A stretch of 64,000 bases of DNA from Zobellella taiwanensis (GCF_003012795.1 NZ_PXYH01000009.1:1-64000); one strand, 5' to 3'; positions 39,141-49,708 are shown, numbered from the stretch's first letter. Notes: generated by a model from the sequence alone, not told the origin. Translations and numbers: made by a program.

Positions 39141-39998
39141 ATGTCAGCTCAAATCATCGATGGAAAAGCGATTGCACAGGCGGTGCGCAACCAGGTTGCC
39201 GAACGGGTTGCCGAACGCAAGCGCGAAGGAAAACGCGCTCCCGGCCTGGCGGTGATACTGGTGGGGGCCAATCCCGCCTCCCAGGTTTACGTGGGCAGCA
39301 AGCGCCGGGCCTGTGAAGAGGTGGGCTTTGTCTCCCGCTCCTTCGACCTGCCCCAGCACACCACCGAACAACAGCTGCTGGATCTGATCGACGAGCTGAA
39401 CGGCGATGCCACCATCGACGGCATCCTGGTGCAACTGCCGCTGCCGTCCCACATCGACAGCACCCTGGTGCTCGAGCGCATCCATCCCCACAAGGACGTG
39501 GACGGTTTCCACCCCTACAATGTGGGCCGCCTGGCCCAGCGCATTCCGGCCCTGCGACCCTGCACCCCCAAGGGCATCATGACCCTGATTGAGCGCAGCC
39601 ACATCAAGACCCATGGCCTCAACGCCGTGGTGGTGGGAGCGTCCAACATAGTGGGCCGGCCCATGACCCTGGAACTGCTGCTGGCCGGCTGCACCACCAC
39701 CACCTGCCACCGCTTCACCGAGGATTTGCGCGGCAAGGTGGCCGGCGCCGACCTGCTGGTGGTGGCGGTGGGCAAGCCCAACTTCATCCCCGGCGACTGG
39801 ATCAAGCCCGGCGCCGTGGTGATCGACGTGGGCATCAACCGCCTGGACGACGGCCGCCTGGTGGGCGACGTGGAATATGCGGTGGCCGCCGAGCGCGCCG
39901 CCTACATCACCCCCGTGCCCGGCGGCGTGGGCCCGATGACGGTGGCGTCACTGATTGAAAACACCCTGATCGCCTGCGAGCGCTACCACGACCGTTAA
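39141..39998 (+). CDS. folD: bifunctional methylene-THF dehydrogenase/methenyl-THF cyclohydrolase FolD
   Basis: A 285-residue cytosolic one-carbon enzyme. Signatures: [11 protein letters not shown] with the catalytic Lys in YVGSK (about 54-58), QLPLP, PCTPKG and [12 protein letters not shown]. Full length compared with E. coli FolD. The gene stands alone, opposite to the tRNA pair. Confidence 0.97.
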   Translation: MSAQIIDGKAIAQAVRNQVAERVAERKREGKRAPGLAVILVGANPASQVYVGSKRRACEEVGFVSRSFDLPQHTTEQQLLDLIDELNGDATIDGILVQLPLPSHIDSTLVLERIHPHKDVDGFHPYNVGRLAQRIPALRPCTPKGIMTLIERSHIKTHGLNAVVVGASNIVGRPMTLELLLAGCTTTTCHRFTEDLRGKVAGADLLVVAVGKPNFIPGDWIKPGAVVIDVGINRLDDGRLVGDVEYAVAAERAAYITPVPGGVGPMTVASLIENTLIACERYHDR

Positions 39999-40007
39999 GG
40001 CCCGCCC

Positions 40008-40829
40008 ATGAAGTGGCTCGACAAGGATGTCCTGTACACCGTGATTTTCGGTACCGAAACCCCGGCGGGACGCCGGTTCGATATCGGTCTTATCATCGTC
40101 ATACTGCTGTCGATAGGGGTGTTGCTGCTGGACTCCATGGGGCCGGTGCGGGCCCGCTACGGCAGCCTGCTCTATGGCCTGGAGTGGGGCTTCACCCTGC
40201 TGTTCACCCTGGAATACGGCCTGCGCGTCTACTGCGCCCAGAGCCGGGCGGCCTATGTGCGCAGCTTTTACGGGGTGATTGATCTGCTGGCGGTGCTGCC
40301 CACCTACCTGGCCATCTTCATTCCCGGGGCCAGTTTCCTGATGATGGTGCGCCTGCTGCGGGTACTGCGGATTTTCCGGGTGCTCAAGCTGATGCGCTAT
40401 GTCAACGAAGCCAACACCCTGTTGCGCTCGCTCAACCAGAGCCGGCGCAAGATACTGGTGTTTTTCAGCACCCTGTTCATTCTGGTCACCCTGTTCGGCT
40501 CGCTGCTGTATGTGGTGGAAGGGCCGGAAAACGGCTTTACCAGTATCCCCACCAGCATTTACTGGGCCATTGTCACCATCACCACCGTCGGCTTTGGCGA
40601 CATCACACCGCAAACGCCGCTGGGGCGTGCCATTGCCGCCGTAACCATGCTGATGGGCTATGCCATTATTGCCGTGCCCACCGGCATCATCACCGCCGAG
40701 CTGGGCCGGGAAATGCGCCGGGAGCAGGACTTGCGCCATTGTCCCCAGTGCGACAAGGGCGGCCACGACCGGGATGCCCGTTTCTGCAAGCACTGCGGCG
40801 GCGAAATGGAGCCGACCCAGGGCGCCTGA
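40008..40829 (+). CDS. voltage-gated potassium channel with C-terminal zinc ribbon
   Basis: A 273-residue six-segment channel subunit. S4 carries regularly spaced Arg/Lys (RLLRVLRIFRVLKLMR, 115-130), the pore has the potassium filter TVGFGD (193-198) and S6 follows. After S6 a short cytosolic tail holds a CPQC...CKHC zinc ribbon (C245, C248, C260, C263). It begins 9 bp after folD. Channel call firm; the ribbon's role is unknown. Confidence 0.92.
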   Translation: MKWLDKDVLYTVIFGTETPAGRRFDIGLIIVILLSIGVLLLDSMGPVRARYGSLLYGLEWGFTLLFTLEYGLRVYCAQSRAAYVRSFYGVIDLLAVLPTYLAIFIPGASFLMMVRLLRVLRIFRVLKLMRYVNEANTLLRSLNQSRRKILVFFSTLFILVTLFGSLLYVVEGPENGFTSIPTSIYWAIVTITTVGFGDITPQTPLGRAIAAVTMLMGYAIIAVPTGIITAELGREMRREQDLRHCPQCDKGGHDRDARFCKHCGGEMEPTQGA

Positions 40830-40858
40830 GCGGGACGGTAAAAACCGGCTGTACAGCC

Positions 40859-40886
40859 AAAAAAAGAGGGAGCCCCGGGCTCCCTC
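40859..40886 (-). terminator. terminator of the 115-residue lipoprotein gene
   Basis: Minus-strand hairpin GAGGGAGC/GCTCCCTC followed by seven T. It lies between the convergent potassium channel and lipoprotein genes. Confidence 0.75.
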
Positions 40887-40904
40887 CGCCAACCGGGCCG
40901 GCGG

Positions 40905-41252
40905 TTATTGCTGTTCGCTCTCTTCGAGCATTTCATTGAGCTTGCGCTCCGCCTCGGCGGCCGCTTCGTCCATCGCCTCGCCCATGGCGTCGGCCTGTTC
41001 GCCGGCGGAATTGACCATGTCCTCGGCCGCCTGATCGAGGGATTCGCCCAACTGCTCCATGGCGCCCGGCTCTTCCACTCCCAGGGTTTCCCTGGCGTCG
41101 TCGGCGAACTGCTCGCCTTGCTCCTGTACCTGCTCGACGGCCTCGTCCACCTGTTCCCCGGCCTGCTCCGCCGGGCCCTTGTTGTCACAGGCGGCCAGGC
41201 CAAAGGCGGCGACCGAACTCAGCAACAGTACATTCAGCAGTGATTTCTTCAT
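40905..41252 (-). CDS. small acidic lipoprotein, KGPA type
   Basis: A 115-residue predicted lipoprotein: signal peptide with lipobox LAAC (C22), then a very acidic, Glu/Ala-rich helical region with low-complexity spacing (EQAGEQVDEAVEQVQEQGEQ). No known domain recognised. It shares the mature start C(D/E)(N/Q)KGPA and the following G..xD..VE pattern with the next minus-strand gene, so they look like paralogues. Confidence 0.75.
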   Translation of the reverse strand: MKKSLLNVLLLSSVAAFGLAACDNKGPAEQAGEQVDEAVEQVQEQGEQFADDARETLGVEEPGAMEQLGESLDQAAEDMVNSAGEQADAMGEAMDEAAAEAERKLNEMLEESEQQ

Positions 41253-41353
41253 GATTCGCTCCCTAGGGTCTAACGGTTGTTATCGCGGCCTGAGCCGCAT
41301 TGAGGTGTTTTCACTATCAGTAATAGCGCATGGCGGCGTAGGGCAACAGGGGG

Positions 41354-41381
41354 CCGGCCCCGGGGATGGGGCCGGGTTTTT
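41354..41381 (+). terminator. plus-strand terminator-like hairpin with no plus-strand gene
   Basis: CCGGCCCC/GGGGCCGG with a 6-base loop followed by G and five T on the plus strand. Both flanking genes are on the minus strand and the nearest plus-strand gene ends 525 bp upstream. Confidence 0.45.
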
Positions 41382-41482
41382 AATTAAATGTTTTTAAAAT
41401 CAAAAATTTACCTGTTTTCGCGAAGCCGGGTGACGCAACAAAATCGTATCCGGGGCGAAGAAATATGACGGACTGCCGCTGT

Positions 41483-41758
41483 TCACTCGCTGGCCAGGGT
41501 GGATTCCATGATGTCGCCGAGCCGGTCTTCCGCTTCCCGGGTGGCTTCCTGTACCACCTGTTCGAATTCCTGTTTCTGCTGTTCCAGCACCTCGGGATCG
41601 GGCCTGGCCTCTGCCGGTGGCCGGGTTTCGGCCGGTCGCTCGGTATTTTCCACAACCTGATCGATATTGTCGCCGATGTCGGCGGCCGGTCCTTTTTGCT
41701 CGCAGCCGGTCAGTGCCAGCAGCAGGGTCAACAGCAGGGGAGGAAACAGTGTATTCAT
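41483..41758 (-). CDS. small lipoprotein, KGPA type
   Basis: A 91-residue predicted lipoprotein (lipobox LTGC) with mature start CEQKGPAADIGDNIDQVVEN, a Pro-rich linker (about 43-55) and a C-terminal acidic helix (QKQEFEQVVQEATREAEDR). Ribosome site AGGAG lies 8 bp before the ATG. Paralogue-like to the 115-residue lipoprotein; function unknown. The 230 bp after it hold an AT-rich stretch (41377-41415) and the orphan hairpin only. Confidence 0.72.
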   Translation of the reverse strand: MNTLFPPLLLTLLLALTGCEQKGPAADIGDNIDQVVENTERPAETRPPAEARPDPEVLEQQKQEFEQVVQEATREAEDRLGDIMESTLASE

Positions 41759-41794
41759 GGCAGGCTCCTGTCGGTATGGCCCAGGCAGGGCGAT

Positions 41795-41824
41795 AAAAAA
41801 CGGGGCGCCCATTATGACGCCCCG
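41795..41824 (-). terminator. terminator of cysS
   Basis: Minus-strand hairpin CGGGGCG/CGCCCCG with a 10-base loop followed by six T, 28 bp after the cysS stop. Confidence 0.8.
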
Positions 41825-41851
41825 CTCAAGGATTGCAAAACGGCCGGGCGC

Positions 41852-43231
<1,380 letters not shown>

Positions 43232-43362
43232 GATTAGGGTCTTGGTGGTGGTGAGTGGTTAGGAACGTCAGCGCTTATTGAACCGTTAATGGCCACGCGG
43301 TGCAAGCACAAAGCCCGGCGGCGGGGCGGGAGCCGCCGGGTAAGGGAAAATCGCAACAAGGA

Positions 43363-43893
43363 TCAGGCTACATCATCGCCGTCGGGCGGCCGTTTGGTGC
43401 CGGTGAACATGGATTTGATCAGGTTTTCCCGGTGGCGCAGGCCGGTGAAGATGACCCCGGCAATGTGCAGCCCCACCAGCCCCAGCAGGGCATTGGCGAT
43501 AAACTCGTGCACGTCTTCCAGCCAGTCACCACCGGCATCGGTGACATACAGCCAGCCGCTCAGGGTGAGCAGGCTCAGGCCGGCCAGCAGGGCCAGCACC
43601 ATGGCCGCGCCCGCCGGGTTATGGCCGAGATAGCGCTTTTCCCGGCGGTGGCAAACCTCGTTGAGGTAACCCAGCGTGGCCGCCGGCGGGCGCACGAACT
43701 GGCGAAAGCGGGCATAACGGGAGCCCACCAGCCCCCACACCAGCCGAAAGGCAATCAGCCCCATCACGCCGTAGCCCGCCACTTCGTGTACCGACTGCCA
43801 TTCGTCGGCGGTCAGCCAGGCGGTGGCAAAGGCCGCCACCAGCGACCAGTGAAATACCCGCACCAGCGGATCCCATACCTTGATGGATTGCAT
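43363..43893 (-). CDS. cytochrome b561 (di-haem membrane cytochrome)
   Basis: A 176-residue protein of the cytochrome b561/Ni-Fe-hydrogenase b-subunit type: four membrane segments with haem-ligand His candidates (VFHWSLV, VHEVAGYG, DVHEFIANALLG, GLHIAG). Probably shuttles electrons from quinol or soluble donors. GGGAG precedes the chosen ATG. Divergent from a response regulator, with a PmrA/QseB-type box between, so it is a likely target. Confidence 0.87.
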   Translation of the reverse strand: MQSIKVWDPLVRVFHWSLVAAFATAWLTADEWQSVHEVAGYGVMGLIAFRLVWGLVGSRYARFRQFVRPPAATLGYLNEVCHRREKRYLGHNPAGAAMVLALLAGLSLLTLSGWLYVTDAGGDWLEDVHEFIANALLGLVGLHIAGVIFTGLRHRENLIKSMFTGTKRPPDGDDVA

Positions 43894-43952
43894 TGCGTTA
43901 TCTCCCGTGTCAGCGGCCGATGCCGGCCTTGTACTCACTTTAGGGAAATAAA

Positions 43953-43969
43953 CTTAAGGCTACATTAAG
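43953..43969 (+). promoter_or_regulatory. QseB/PmrA-type box in the divergent b561/regulator promoter
   Basis: CTTAAG-N5-ATTAAG, repeats 11 bp apart, lies 60 bp from the cytochrome start and 75 bp from the response-regulator start. It has the same form as the box at 1896-1912. Confidence 0.55.
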
Positions 43970-44043
43970 TGCCCATGCGTGATTTAATACCGGGCCGCAC
44001 ATCAAGGCCGACGTCGGGCCGTTGGTCAACACGAGGAAAGGGC

Positions 44044-44730
44044 ATGCGCATTCTGGTGGTGGAAGACAATCCGGATATTCTGGTCAATATTATCGATTAT
44101 CTCAGCCTCAAGGGGTGTACCGTGGATGCCTTGCACAGCGGAACGGCGGCGCTGGCCCTGCTGGCCCGTCAGGAATTTGATCTGCTGGTGCTGGATCTTG
44201 GCCTGCCGGGACTCGATGGCATTGAGTTGTGCCGTCGGTTGCGGGCCGGCCTGAATCCGCTGCCGGTATTGATGCTGACCGCCCGGGACACCCTGGACGA
44301 CAAGCTGGCCGGGTTCGAGGTGGGGGCCGACGATTACCTGGTCAAGCCCTTCGCCCTGCCGGAGCTGTGGTCGCGCATTCAGGCCGTGCTCAAGCGCAGC
44401 CGGCAGCAACGGGTGCGCCGGCTGACGGTGGCCGATCTTGTCCTGGATCTGGATACCCTTAAGGTCAGCCGCCAGGGGCGGGACATCAGTCTCAACCCCA
44501 AATGCCTTAAATTACTGGAAGTGCTGATGAAGCACTCGCCCAATGTGGTTAGCCGGGCCACCCTGGCGAGCGAATTGTGGGCCGACGAGCCTCCCGACAG
44601 CGACGGCCTCAAGTCCCATATCTACCTGTTGCGCAGCGCCATCGACAAGCCCTTTGACCGGCCGCTTATTCACACCGTGCACGGCCAGGGCTACCGTCTG
44701 GTTGGCGACGATCATGCGCCTGACCATTAA
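44044..44730 (+). CDS. OmpR-family response regulator (QseB/PmrA-like)
   Basis: A 228-residue receiver plus winged-helix regulator: acidic VEDN, phosphoacceptor in LLVLDLGLPGLDG, Lys in YLVKPF; DNA-binding part from about 130 (HTVHGQGYRLVG). It overlaps the kinase gene by 17 bp. Two sites of its likely recognition type lie nearby: the CTTAAG box and TTTTGACC direct repeats before the transferase gene. Confidence 0.9.
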   Translation: MRILVVEDNPDILVNIIDYLSLKGCTVDALHSGTAALALLARQEFDLLVLDLGLPGLDGIELCRRLRAGLNPLPVLMLTARDTLDDKLAGFEVGADDYLVKPFALPELWSRIQAVLKRSRQQRVRRLTVADLVLDLDTLKVSRQGRDISLNPKCLKLLEVLMKHSPNVVSRATLASELWADEPPDSDGLKSHIYLLRSAIDKPFDRPLIHTVHGQGYRLVGDDHAPDH

Positions 44731-45958
44731 TGCCCGCCTGCAGTGGGTGCTTAACCTGCTGATCGTAAGCTTAAGCCTGATGGCGTCGGCGGCCATTGTG
44801 TTGCTGGTGTTCTGGTTTGAGCGCACGCTGTTTTACAACCATTTGCACAGCGATCTGCTCGATCAGGTGCGGGCCCATGCCAGCCTGCAGCAGCCGCTGG
44901 TGTTGCCGATGACCGACACCACCTATTACAAGGTGCCCTCTGGGCAGCAGGCGCTGCTGCCGCCCCGGTTTCGGGATTACCCGGAAGGGGGGCACGAAGT
45001 GCTGCTGGGGGACGGTGCCTACAACCTGTTCGTGCATTATCAGGATGGCTGGGAACACGTGCTGGTGCAGGATCAGAGCGAATTCGAACGTTACGAGCTG
45101 CTGGTGTTCAGCGGCATGACAGTTGGCGTGCTGGGTGTATGGGCCCTCGGCTTCTGGCTGTCGCGCCGGCTCAGCCGGCAGATATTGCAGCCGGTGTCGC
45201 AACTGGCGAAAGAGGTGTCCCGGCTGCGCCAGCAGTCCGGCGCCCGCCTGCATGGCGTTTACCCCGATGACGAAGTGGGCTTGCTGGCGCGTGCCTTTGA
45301 GGAGTACGCCGACCGGGTGCAGGAGCTGCTGACCCGGGAACAGCAGTTTTCCGCCAACGCCAGCCACGAGCTGCGCACACCCATGATGGTGATCCGCGGT
45401 GCCCTGGATATGCTGCGGGAAACCGGCAGCGGCTCGGTGCCGGAGCAACGCCAGCTGGCGCGCATGGAATCGGCACTGGACGACATGCAGCGTCAGGTGA
45501 GCCTGTTTTTGCAATTGTCCCGCTCACCGGAAGACGCGGTGCGCCACGACAACCTGATCCCCCTTAACCGGCTGGCGGCCAGTACCCGGGAGCAGTGGGC
45601 AGCGCTTGCCGAGCGGCGAGGTCTGACGCTGACCCTGGCCGGAGAGGCGGAGCCGTCCCGGCCCGTGCCCGCCATCCTGGCCGGCGCCGTGCTCAACAAC
45701 CTGTTGCGCAATGCCCTGGATCACACCTTTAAGGGCGGGGTTGAGCTTCGCCTGGGGCCAGACTGGATGGAGGTGTGCGACACCGGCGAGGGCATAGCGC
45801 CGGAGATGCTGGCGCGTATTCACGAGCGGGGCGTGAGTGGTGGCGACGGCTTTGGTCTTGGCATGTCCATCGTCAAGCGGGTGTGCGATCACCAAGGCTG
45901 GACCCTGAGTCTGGCGTCCAACTCACCGGCCGGTACGCGGGTGCGCGTCACCTTTTGA
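44714..45958 (+). CDS. sensor histidine kinase
   Basis: A 414-residue inner-membrane kinase: membrane segments at about 12-36 and 137-157, a periplasmic sensor of about 100 residues between, HAMP, H box (ASHELRTPMMVIRG), N box (NNLLRNALDH) and G box (GDGFGLGMSIVKRV). Partner of the preceding regulator. Signal unknown; envelope stress or cationic peptides are plausible from the transferase downstream. Confidence 0.9.
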   Translation: MRLTINARLQWVLNLLIVSLSLMASAAIVLLVFWFERTLFYNHLHSDLLDQVRAHASLQQPLVLPMTDTTYYKVPSGQQALLPPRFRDYPEGGHEVLLGDGAYNLFVHYQDGWEHVLVQDQSEFERYELLVFSGMTVGVLGVWALGFWLSRRLSRQILQPVSQLAKEVSRLRQQSGARLHGVYPDDEVGLLARAFEEYADRVQELLTREQQFSANASHELRTPMMVIRGALDMLRETGSGSVPEQRQLARMESALDDMQRQVSLFLQLSRSPEDAVRHDNLIPLNRLAASTREQWAALAERRGLTLTLAGEAEPSRPVPAILAGAVLNNLLRNALDHTFKGGVELRLGPDWMEVCDTGEGIAPEMLARIHERGVSGGDGFGLGMSIVKRVCDHQGWTLSLASNSPAGTRVRVTF

Positions 45959-45973
45959 CCTTTTTTTGACCTT
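45953..45973 (+). promoter_or_regulatory. TTTTGACC direct repeat before the transferase gene
   Basis: Two copies of TTTTGACC are separated by three T, giving an 11-bp repeat spacing like OmpR-family sites. The first overlaps the kinase stop codon; the transferase starts 44 bp further on. Confidence 0.35.
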
Positions 45974-46016
45974 GTCGCCCTTAGCATGGGGTTTTAATCC
46001 GACTGGCGCGGTGAGC

Positions 46017-47990
46017 ATGACAAGACTCAAACAATGGCTGGGACCGCTGTGGCCCTTTTTCTGCTTTTTGCTGCTGAACCTGGTATTGCTCGGTTTCAGC
46101 CGGCTGGCGCTGGCGCTGTGGCAGGCCGAGCGGGTCACCGGTGCCAATGGCTGGGGCCCGGTGCTGCTGCAGGGCCTGCGGGTGGATCTGTCTACCCTGT
46201 GCTGGCTGTTCGGCGTACCGGCGGTGCTGACCCTGCTGCTGGCCGGCAAGCATGGCCCGGGCCGCGCCTGGCTGTGGCTGATGCGAGTGTGGCTGACGGC
46301 GGGCACCGGATTGCTGCTGTTGCTGGAGCTGGCGACCCCGGCCTTTATCAACACCTATGATCTGCGTCCCAACCGGCTGTTTATCGAGTACCTGATCTAT
46401 CCGAAGGAAGTGTTTGGTATGTTGCTGCAGGGGCACCTGCCGGCGCTGGTGCTGGTGAGCCTGCTGGTGCCGGCGGCACTGTGGGCGGGCTGGCGCTGGT
46501 CCGGTCGGCTGTGCCAGCACCTTGCCATGCCTGCCTGGTACTGGCGGCCGGTGCTGGTGCTGCTGGTACTGGCCCTGGGCCTGCTCGGCGGGCGCTCCAC
46601 CCTGGGCCACCGCGGGCTGAACCCGGCACTGGTGGCTTTTTCCACAGATCCCCTGGTCAATGGATTGGTGCTCAACTCCGCCTATTCGGTGGGTTTTGCC
46701 GCCAAACAGCTGGGCAAGGAAGAAAACGCCGCCTCCCTTTACGGTCGCATGGAGCAGAGCGAGTTGCTGAATACGCTGCGCCGGGCCCAGGGCCGGCCGG
46801 ACAGCGACTACCTGTCGGCCGAGCTGCCCAGCTTGACCCGCAACACCGCCAGTTACCGGGGCAAGCCCAAAAATCTGGTGATCATTCTGGAAGAAAGCCT
46901 GGGCGCCCGGTTTGTGGGCACCCTGGGCGGGCTGCCGCTGACTCCCGAGTTCGACAAACTGGCCCGGAAGGGCTGGCTGTTTGAGCAGCTCTACGCCACC
47001 GGCACCCGCTCGGTACGGGGCATAGAAGCGGTGGTGACCGGTTTTACCCCCACCCCGGCCCGGGCCGTGGTCAAGCTCGACAAGAGCCAGACCGGTTTTT
47101 TTACCCTGGCCCAGTTGCTGAACCAGCGGGGTTATCACACCCGGTTCATCTATGGGGGCGAGAGCCATTTCGACAACATGGCCAGCTTCTTTCTGGGCAA
47201 CGGCTTTGAGCATATCGTCGATCAGCGGGATTTCGAGTCGCCCGCGTTTGAAGGCGCCTGGGGCGTGAGCGACGAGGATCTGTTGGTGCGCGCCCATCAG
47301 GAATTTGAGCAGTTGCACCGGCAGGGCAAGCCCTTCTTCAGCCTGGTGTTCAGCTCCAGCAACCACGATCCCTTTGAGTTTCCCGATGGTCGCATCGAGC
47401 TCTACGAGCAGCCCAAGCAGACCCGCAACAACGCCGCCAAATACGCCGATTACGCCCTGGGCCGCTTCTTTGAGCTGGCGCGGCAGTCGGATTACTGGCA
47501 GGACACTCTGTTTCTGGTGGTGGCGGATCACGACTCGCGTACCTACGGCCCCGAGCTGGTGCCGGTGGCGCACTTTCGGGTGCCGGCGCTGCTGCTGGGC
47601 GAGGGCATAGCGCCGCGCCGGGACGAGCGCCTGGTGAGCCAGATCGATCTGCCGCCGACCCTGTTGTCGCTGATGGGCATCGACAGCGACAACCCCATGC
47701 TGGGCCGGGATCTGACTCAGGCGTCGCCGAACCGGGCATTGATGCAGTTCGACAAGAACTTCGCCTTGCTGAGGGATGACCACATGGTGGTGTTGCAACC
47801 GGAGCAGCATGCCCTGGGCTTTCGCTATGATGCCGGGCAGCAGCGGCTTATCCCGGCGCCGGTGGATGCCGAGCTGGCACTGCAGGCCCAGGCCTATGCG
47901 CTGTGGGGCAGTCTGGCCTATCAGCAGGGGCTGTACCGGCTGCCCGCCGGCCCCTTTCTCGCCGGCCGTGACGGGGCAGGGGTTCGCTAA
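46017..47990 (+). CDS. LTA-synthase-like sulfatase-superfamily membrane transferase
   Basis: A 657-residue inner-membrane protein: five hydrophobic segments (about 8-230), then a periplasmic alkaline-phosphatase-fold domain from about 280. Metal and catalytic positions are seen as ILEESLGAR, TGTRSVRG (Thr nucleophile), SSSNHDPFEFP and VVADHDSRTY. Members transfer phosphoglycerol or phosphoethanolamine to envelope glycans or lipids. It follows a PmrAB-like pair, so envelope modification under that system is likely; donor and acceptor are unknown. The ATG after GTGAGC is chosen as the normal N-terminus. Confidence 0.87.
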   Translation: MTRLKQWLGPLWPFFCFLLLNLVLLGFSRLALALWQAERVTGANGWGPVLLQGLRVDLSTLCWLFGVPAVLTLLLAGKHGPGRAWLWLMRVWLTAGTGLLLLLELATPAFINTYDLRPNRLFIEYLIYPKEVFGMLLQGHLPALVLVSLLVPAALWAGWRWSGRLCQHLAMPAWYWRPVLVLLVLALGLLGGRSTLGHRGLNPALVAFSTDPLVNGLVLNSAYSVGFAAKQLGKEENAASLYGRMEQSELLNTLRRAQGRPDSDYLSAELPSLTRNTASYRGKPKNLVIILEESLGARFVGTLGGLPLTPEFDKLARKGWLFEQLYATGTRSVRGIEAVVTGFTPTPARAVVKLDKSQTGFFTLAQLLNQRGYHTRFIYGGESHFDNMASFFLGNGFEHIVDQRDFESPAFEGAWGVSDEDLLVRAHQEFEQLHRQGKPFFSLVFSSSNHDPFEFPDGRIELYEQPKQTRNNAAKYADYALGRFFELARQSDYWQDTLFLVVADHDSRTYGPELVPVAHFRVPALLLGEGIAPRRDERLVSQIDLPPTLLSLMGIDSDNPMLGRDLTQASPNRALMQFDKNFALLRDDHMVVLQPEQHALGFRYDAGQQRLIPAPVDAELALQAQAYALWGSLAYQQGLYRLPAGPFLAGRDGAGVR

Positions 47991-48045
47991 CGGCCCGGCT
48001 TGCGCTAAACTCGCCCCCTGAACTCACACATTCGGAAGCATCAAC

Positions 48046-48543
48046 ATGGTCACACTGCACACTAGCTACGGCGACATCACCCTGAACCTCTTTGCCGACA
48101 AGGCGCCGGAAACCGTTGCCAACTTTCTGCAATACTGCCGCGACGGCCACTACGACAACACCCTGTTCCACCGGGTTATCGATGGTTTCATGATCCAGGG
48201 CGGCGGTTACGGCCCCGGTTTCGAAGAAAAGGAAACCCGCGCCGCCATCAAGAACGAAGCCGATAACGGCCTCGGCAACAAGGTGGGCACCATCGCCATG
48301 GCCCGCACCATGGAGCCCCATTCCGCCACCGCCCAGTTCTTTATCAACGTCAACGACAACGACTTCCTCAACTTCAAGTCGGCCACCACCCAGGGCTACG
48401 GCTACTGCGTGTTCGGCGAAGTGAGCGAAGGCATGGACGTGGTCAACAAGATCAAGGGCGTGGCCACCGGCACCCGCGGCTACATGCACCAGGACGTACC
48501 GGTGGACGACGTGCTGATCACCGGCGTGACCGTCAGCGAATAA
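48046..48543 (+). CDS. ppiB: peptidyl-prolyl cis-trans isomerase B (cyclophilin)
   Basis: A 165-residue cytosolic cyclophilin. Active-site residues are in [30 protein letters not shown] and [12 protein letters not shown]. No signal peptide, so PpiB rather than PpiA. First of ppiB-lpxH-dgkA. Confidence 0.96.
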   Translation: MVTLHTSYGDITLNLFADKAPETVANFLQYCRDGHYDNTLFHRVIDGFMIQGGGYGPGFEEKETRAAIKNEADNGLGNKVGTIAMARTMEPHSATAQFFINVNDNDFLNFKSATTQGYGYCVFGEVSEGMDVVNKIKGVATGTRGYMHQDVPVDDVLITGVTVSE

Positions 48544-48564
48544 GGCCGCTCGGCGATGGCCTTG

Positions 48565-48588
48565 CAATGCCCGCCCCGGCGGGCATTG
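48565..48588 (+). terminator. hairpin between ppiB and lpxH
   Basis: A perfect 11-bp stem (CAATGCCCGCC/GGCGGGCATTG) with a two-base loop followed by TTGTGTTT, between the ppiB stop and the lpxH start. Either a leaky terminator or a transcript-end stabiliser. Confidence 0.55.
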
Positions 48589-48614
48589 TTGTGTTTGGAA
48601 CCGGATGTTACCCG

Positions 48615-49343
48615 ATGCCCCATACCCTGTTTATTGCCGATCTGCACCTGAGTGCCGGCCGGCCCGATATTACCGCCGCCTTTTTGCGTTTTATGGCAGA
48701 AGAAGCGCCGAAGGCCGATGCCCTCTATGTGCTGGGGGATTTGTTCGAGTTTTCCATTGGCGACGATGAACAAAGCCCGCTCAACCGCCGGGTGGCCTCG
48801 GCCTTTCGCGACTGTGGCGTGCCGGTGTTCTTCATCCACGGCAACCGGGATTTTATGGTCGGGCGCCGCTTTGCCCGGGAAGCCGGCCTGACCCTGCTGC
48901 CCGAGCATCAGGTCATCGACCTGTACGGCGAGCCGACCCTTATCATGCACGGCGACACCCTGTGCACCGACGATGCCGGCTACCAGCGCTACCGCCGCAT
49001 CACCCGGCTTGGCTGGCTGCAATGGCTGTTTCTGCGCCTGCCGCTTAAAAAACGCCTGGGCATCGCCGACGGCATTCGCGGCAAAAGTGCCGAGGCCAAG
49101 CAGGACAAAAGCATCACCATCATGGATGTGAATCAGGGCGAGGTAGCGCGGCAGATGCGCAAAGCAGGTGTGCGGCGGCTGATCCACGGCCATACCCACA
49201 GACCCGCCATCCACCGGTTTGATCTCCACGGCCAGCCGGTGCAGCGCATCGTGCTGGGGGACTGGTACACCCAGGGCAGCGTGCTGGTGGTAACGCCGGA
49301 GACCGAAACATTGCAAGGCCTGAGCCTTGGGGAGAACCGATGA
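48615..49343 (+). CDS. lpxH: UDP-2,3-diacylglucosamine pyrophosphohydrolase
   Basis: A 242-residue calcineurin-like metallophosphoesterase of lipid A synthesis that makes lipid X. Metal motifs: DLHLS (8-12), [20 protein letters not shown] and HGHTHRP. The start lies 27 bp past the ppiB-lpxH hairpin. Confidence 0.95.
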   Translation: MPHTLFIADLHLSAGRPDITAAFLRFMAEEAPKADALYVLGDLFEFSIGDDEQSPLNRRVASAFRDCGVPVFFIHGNRDFMVGRRFAREAGLTLLPEHQVIDLYGEPTLIMHGDTLCTDDAGYQRYRRITRLGWLQWLFLRLPLKKRLGIADGIRGKSAEAKQDKSITIMDVNQGEVARQMRKAGVRRLIHGHTHRPAIHRFDLHGQPVQRIVLGDWYTQGSVLVVTPETETLQGLSLGENR

Positions 49344-49708
49344 AACCAGGAAAAACCGGGCTTGACCGTATTATTTCCGCCGGCGGCTATTCGTTGCAGG
49401 GGCTCAAAAGTGCCTATCGCAACGAAGCGGCCTTTCGCCAGGAATGCTGGCTGGTGCTGGTGCTGCTGCCGGTGGCCCTGATCTGGGATGTGGGCCTGGT
49501 GCCCCGGCTGTTGCTGGTGGGCAGCCTGGTGCTGGTGCTGGTAGTGGAATTGCTCAACTCGGCGGTGGAGGCGGTGGTGGACAAGGCCAGCCCCGAATAC
49601 CACGAACTCGCCGGCCGGGCCAAGGATATGGGCTCGGCGGCCGTGCTGCTGACCCTGTTGCTGATGGTGCTGACCTGGCTGCTGGTGCTGGTCGACTACC
49701 TGTTCTGA
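49340..49708 (+). CDS. dgkA: diacylglycerol kinase
   Basis: A 122-residue integral membrane kinase with three membrane segments and the catalytic motif [14 protein letters not shown]. It recycles diacylglycerol from envelope-glycan synthesis to phosphatidate. It overlaps lpxH by 4 bp. Confidence 0.95.
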   Translation: MKPGKTGLDRIISAGGYSLQGLKSAYRNEAAFRQECWLVLVLLPVALIWDVGLVPRLLLVGSLVLVLVVELLNSAVEAVVDKASPEYHELAGRAKDMGSAAVLLTLLLMVLTWLLVLVDYLF

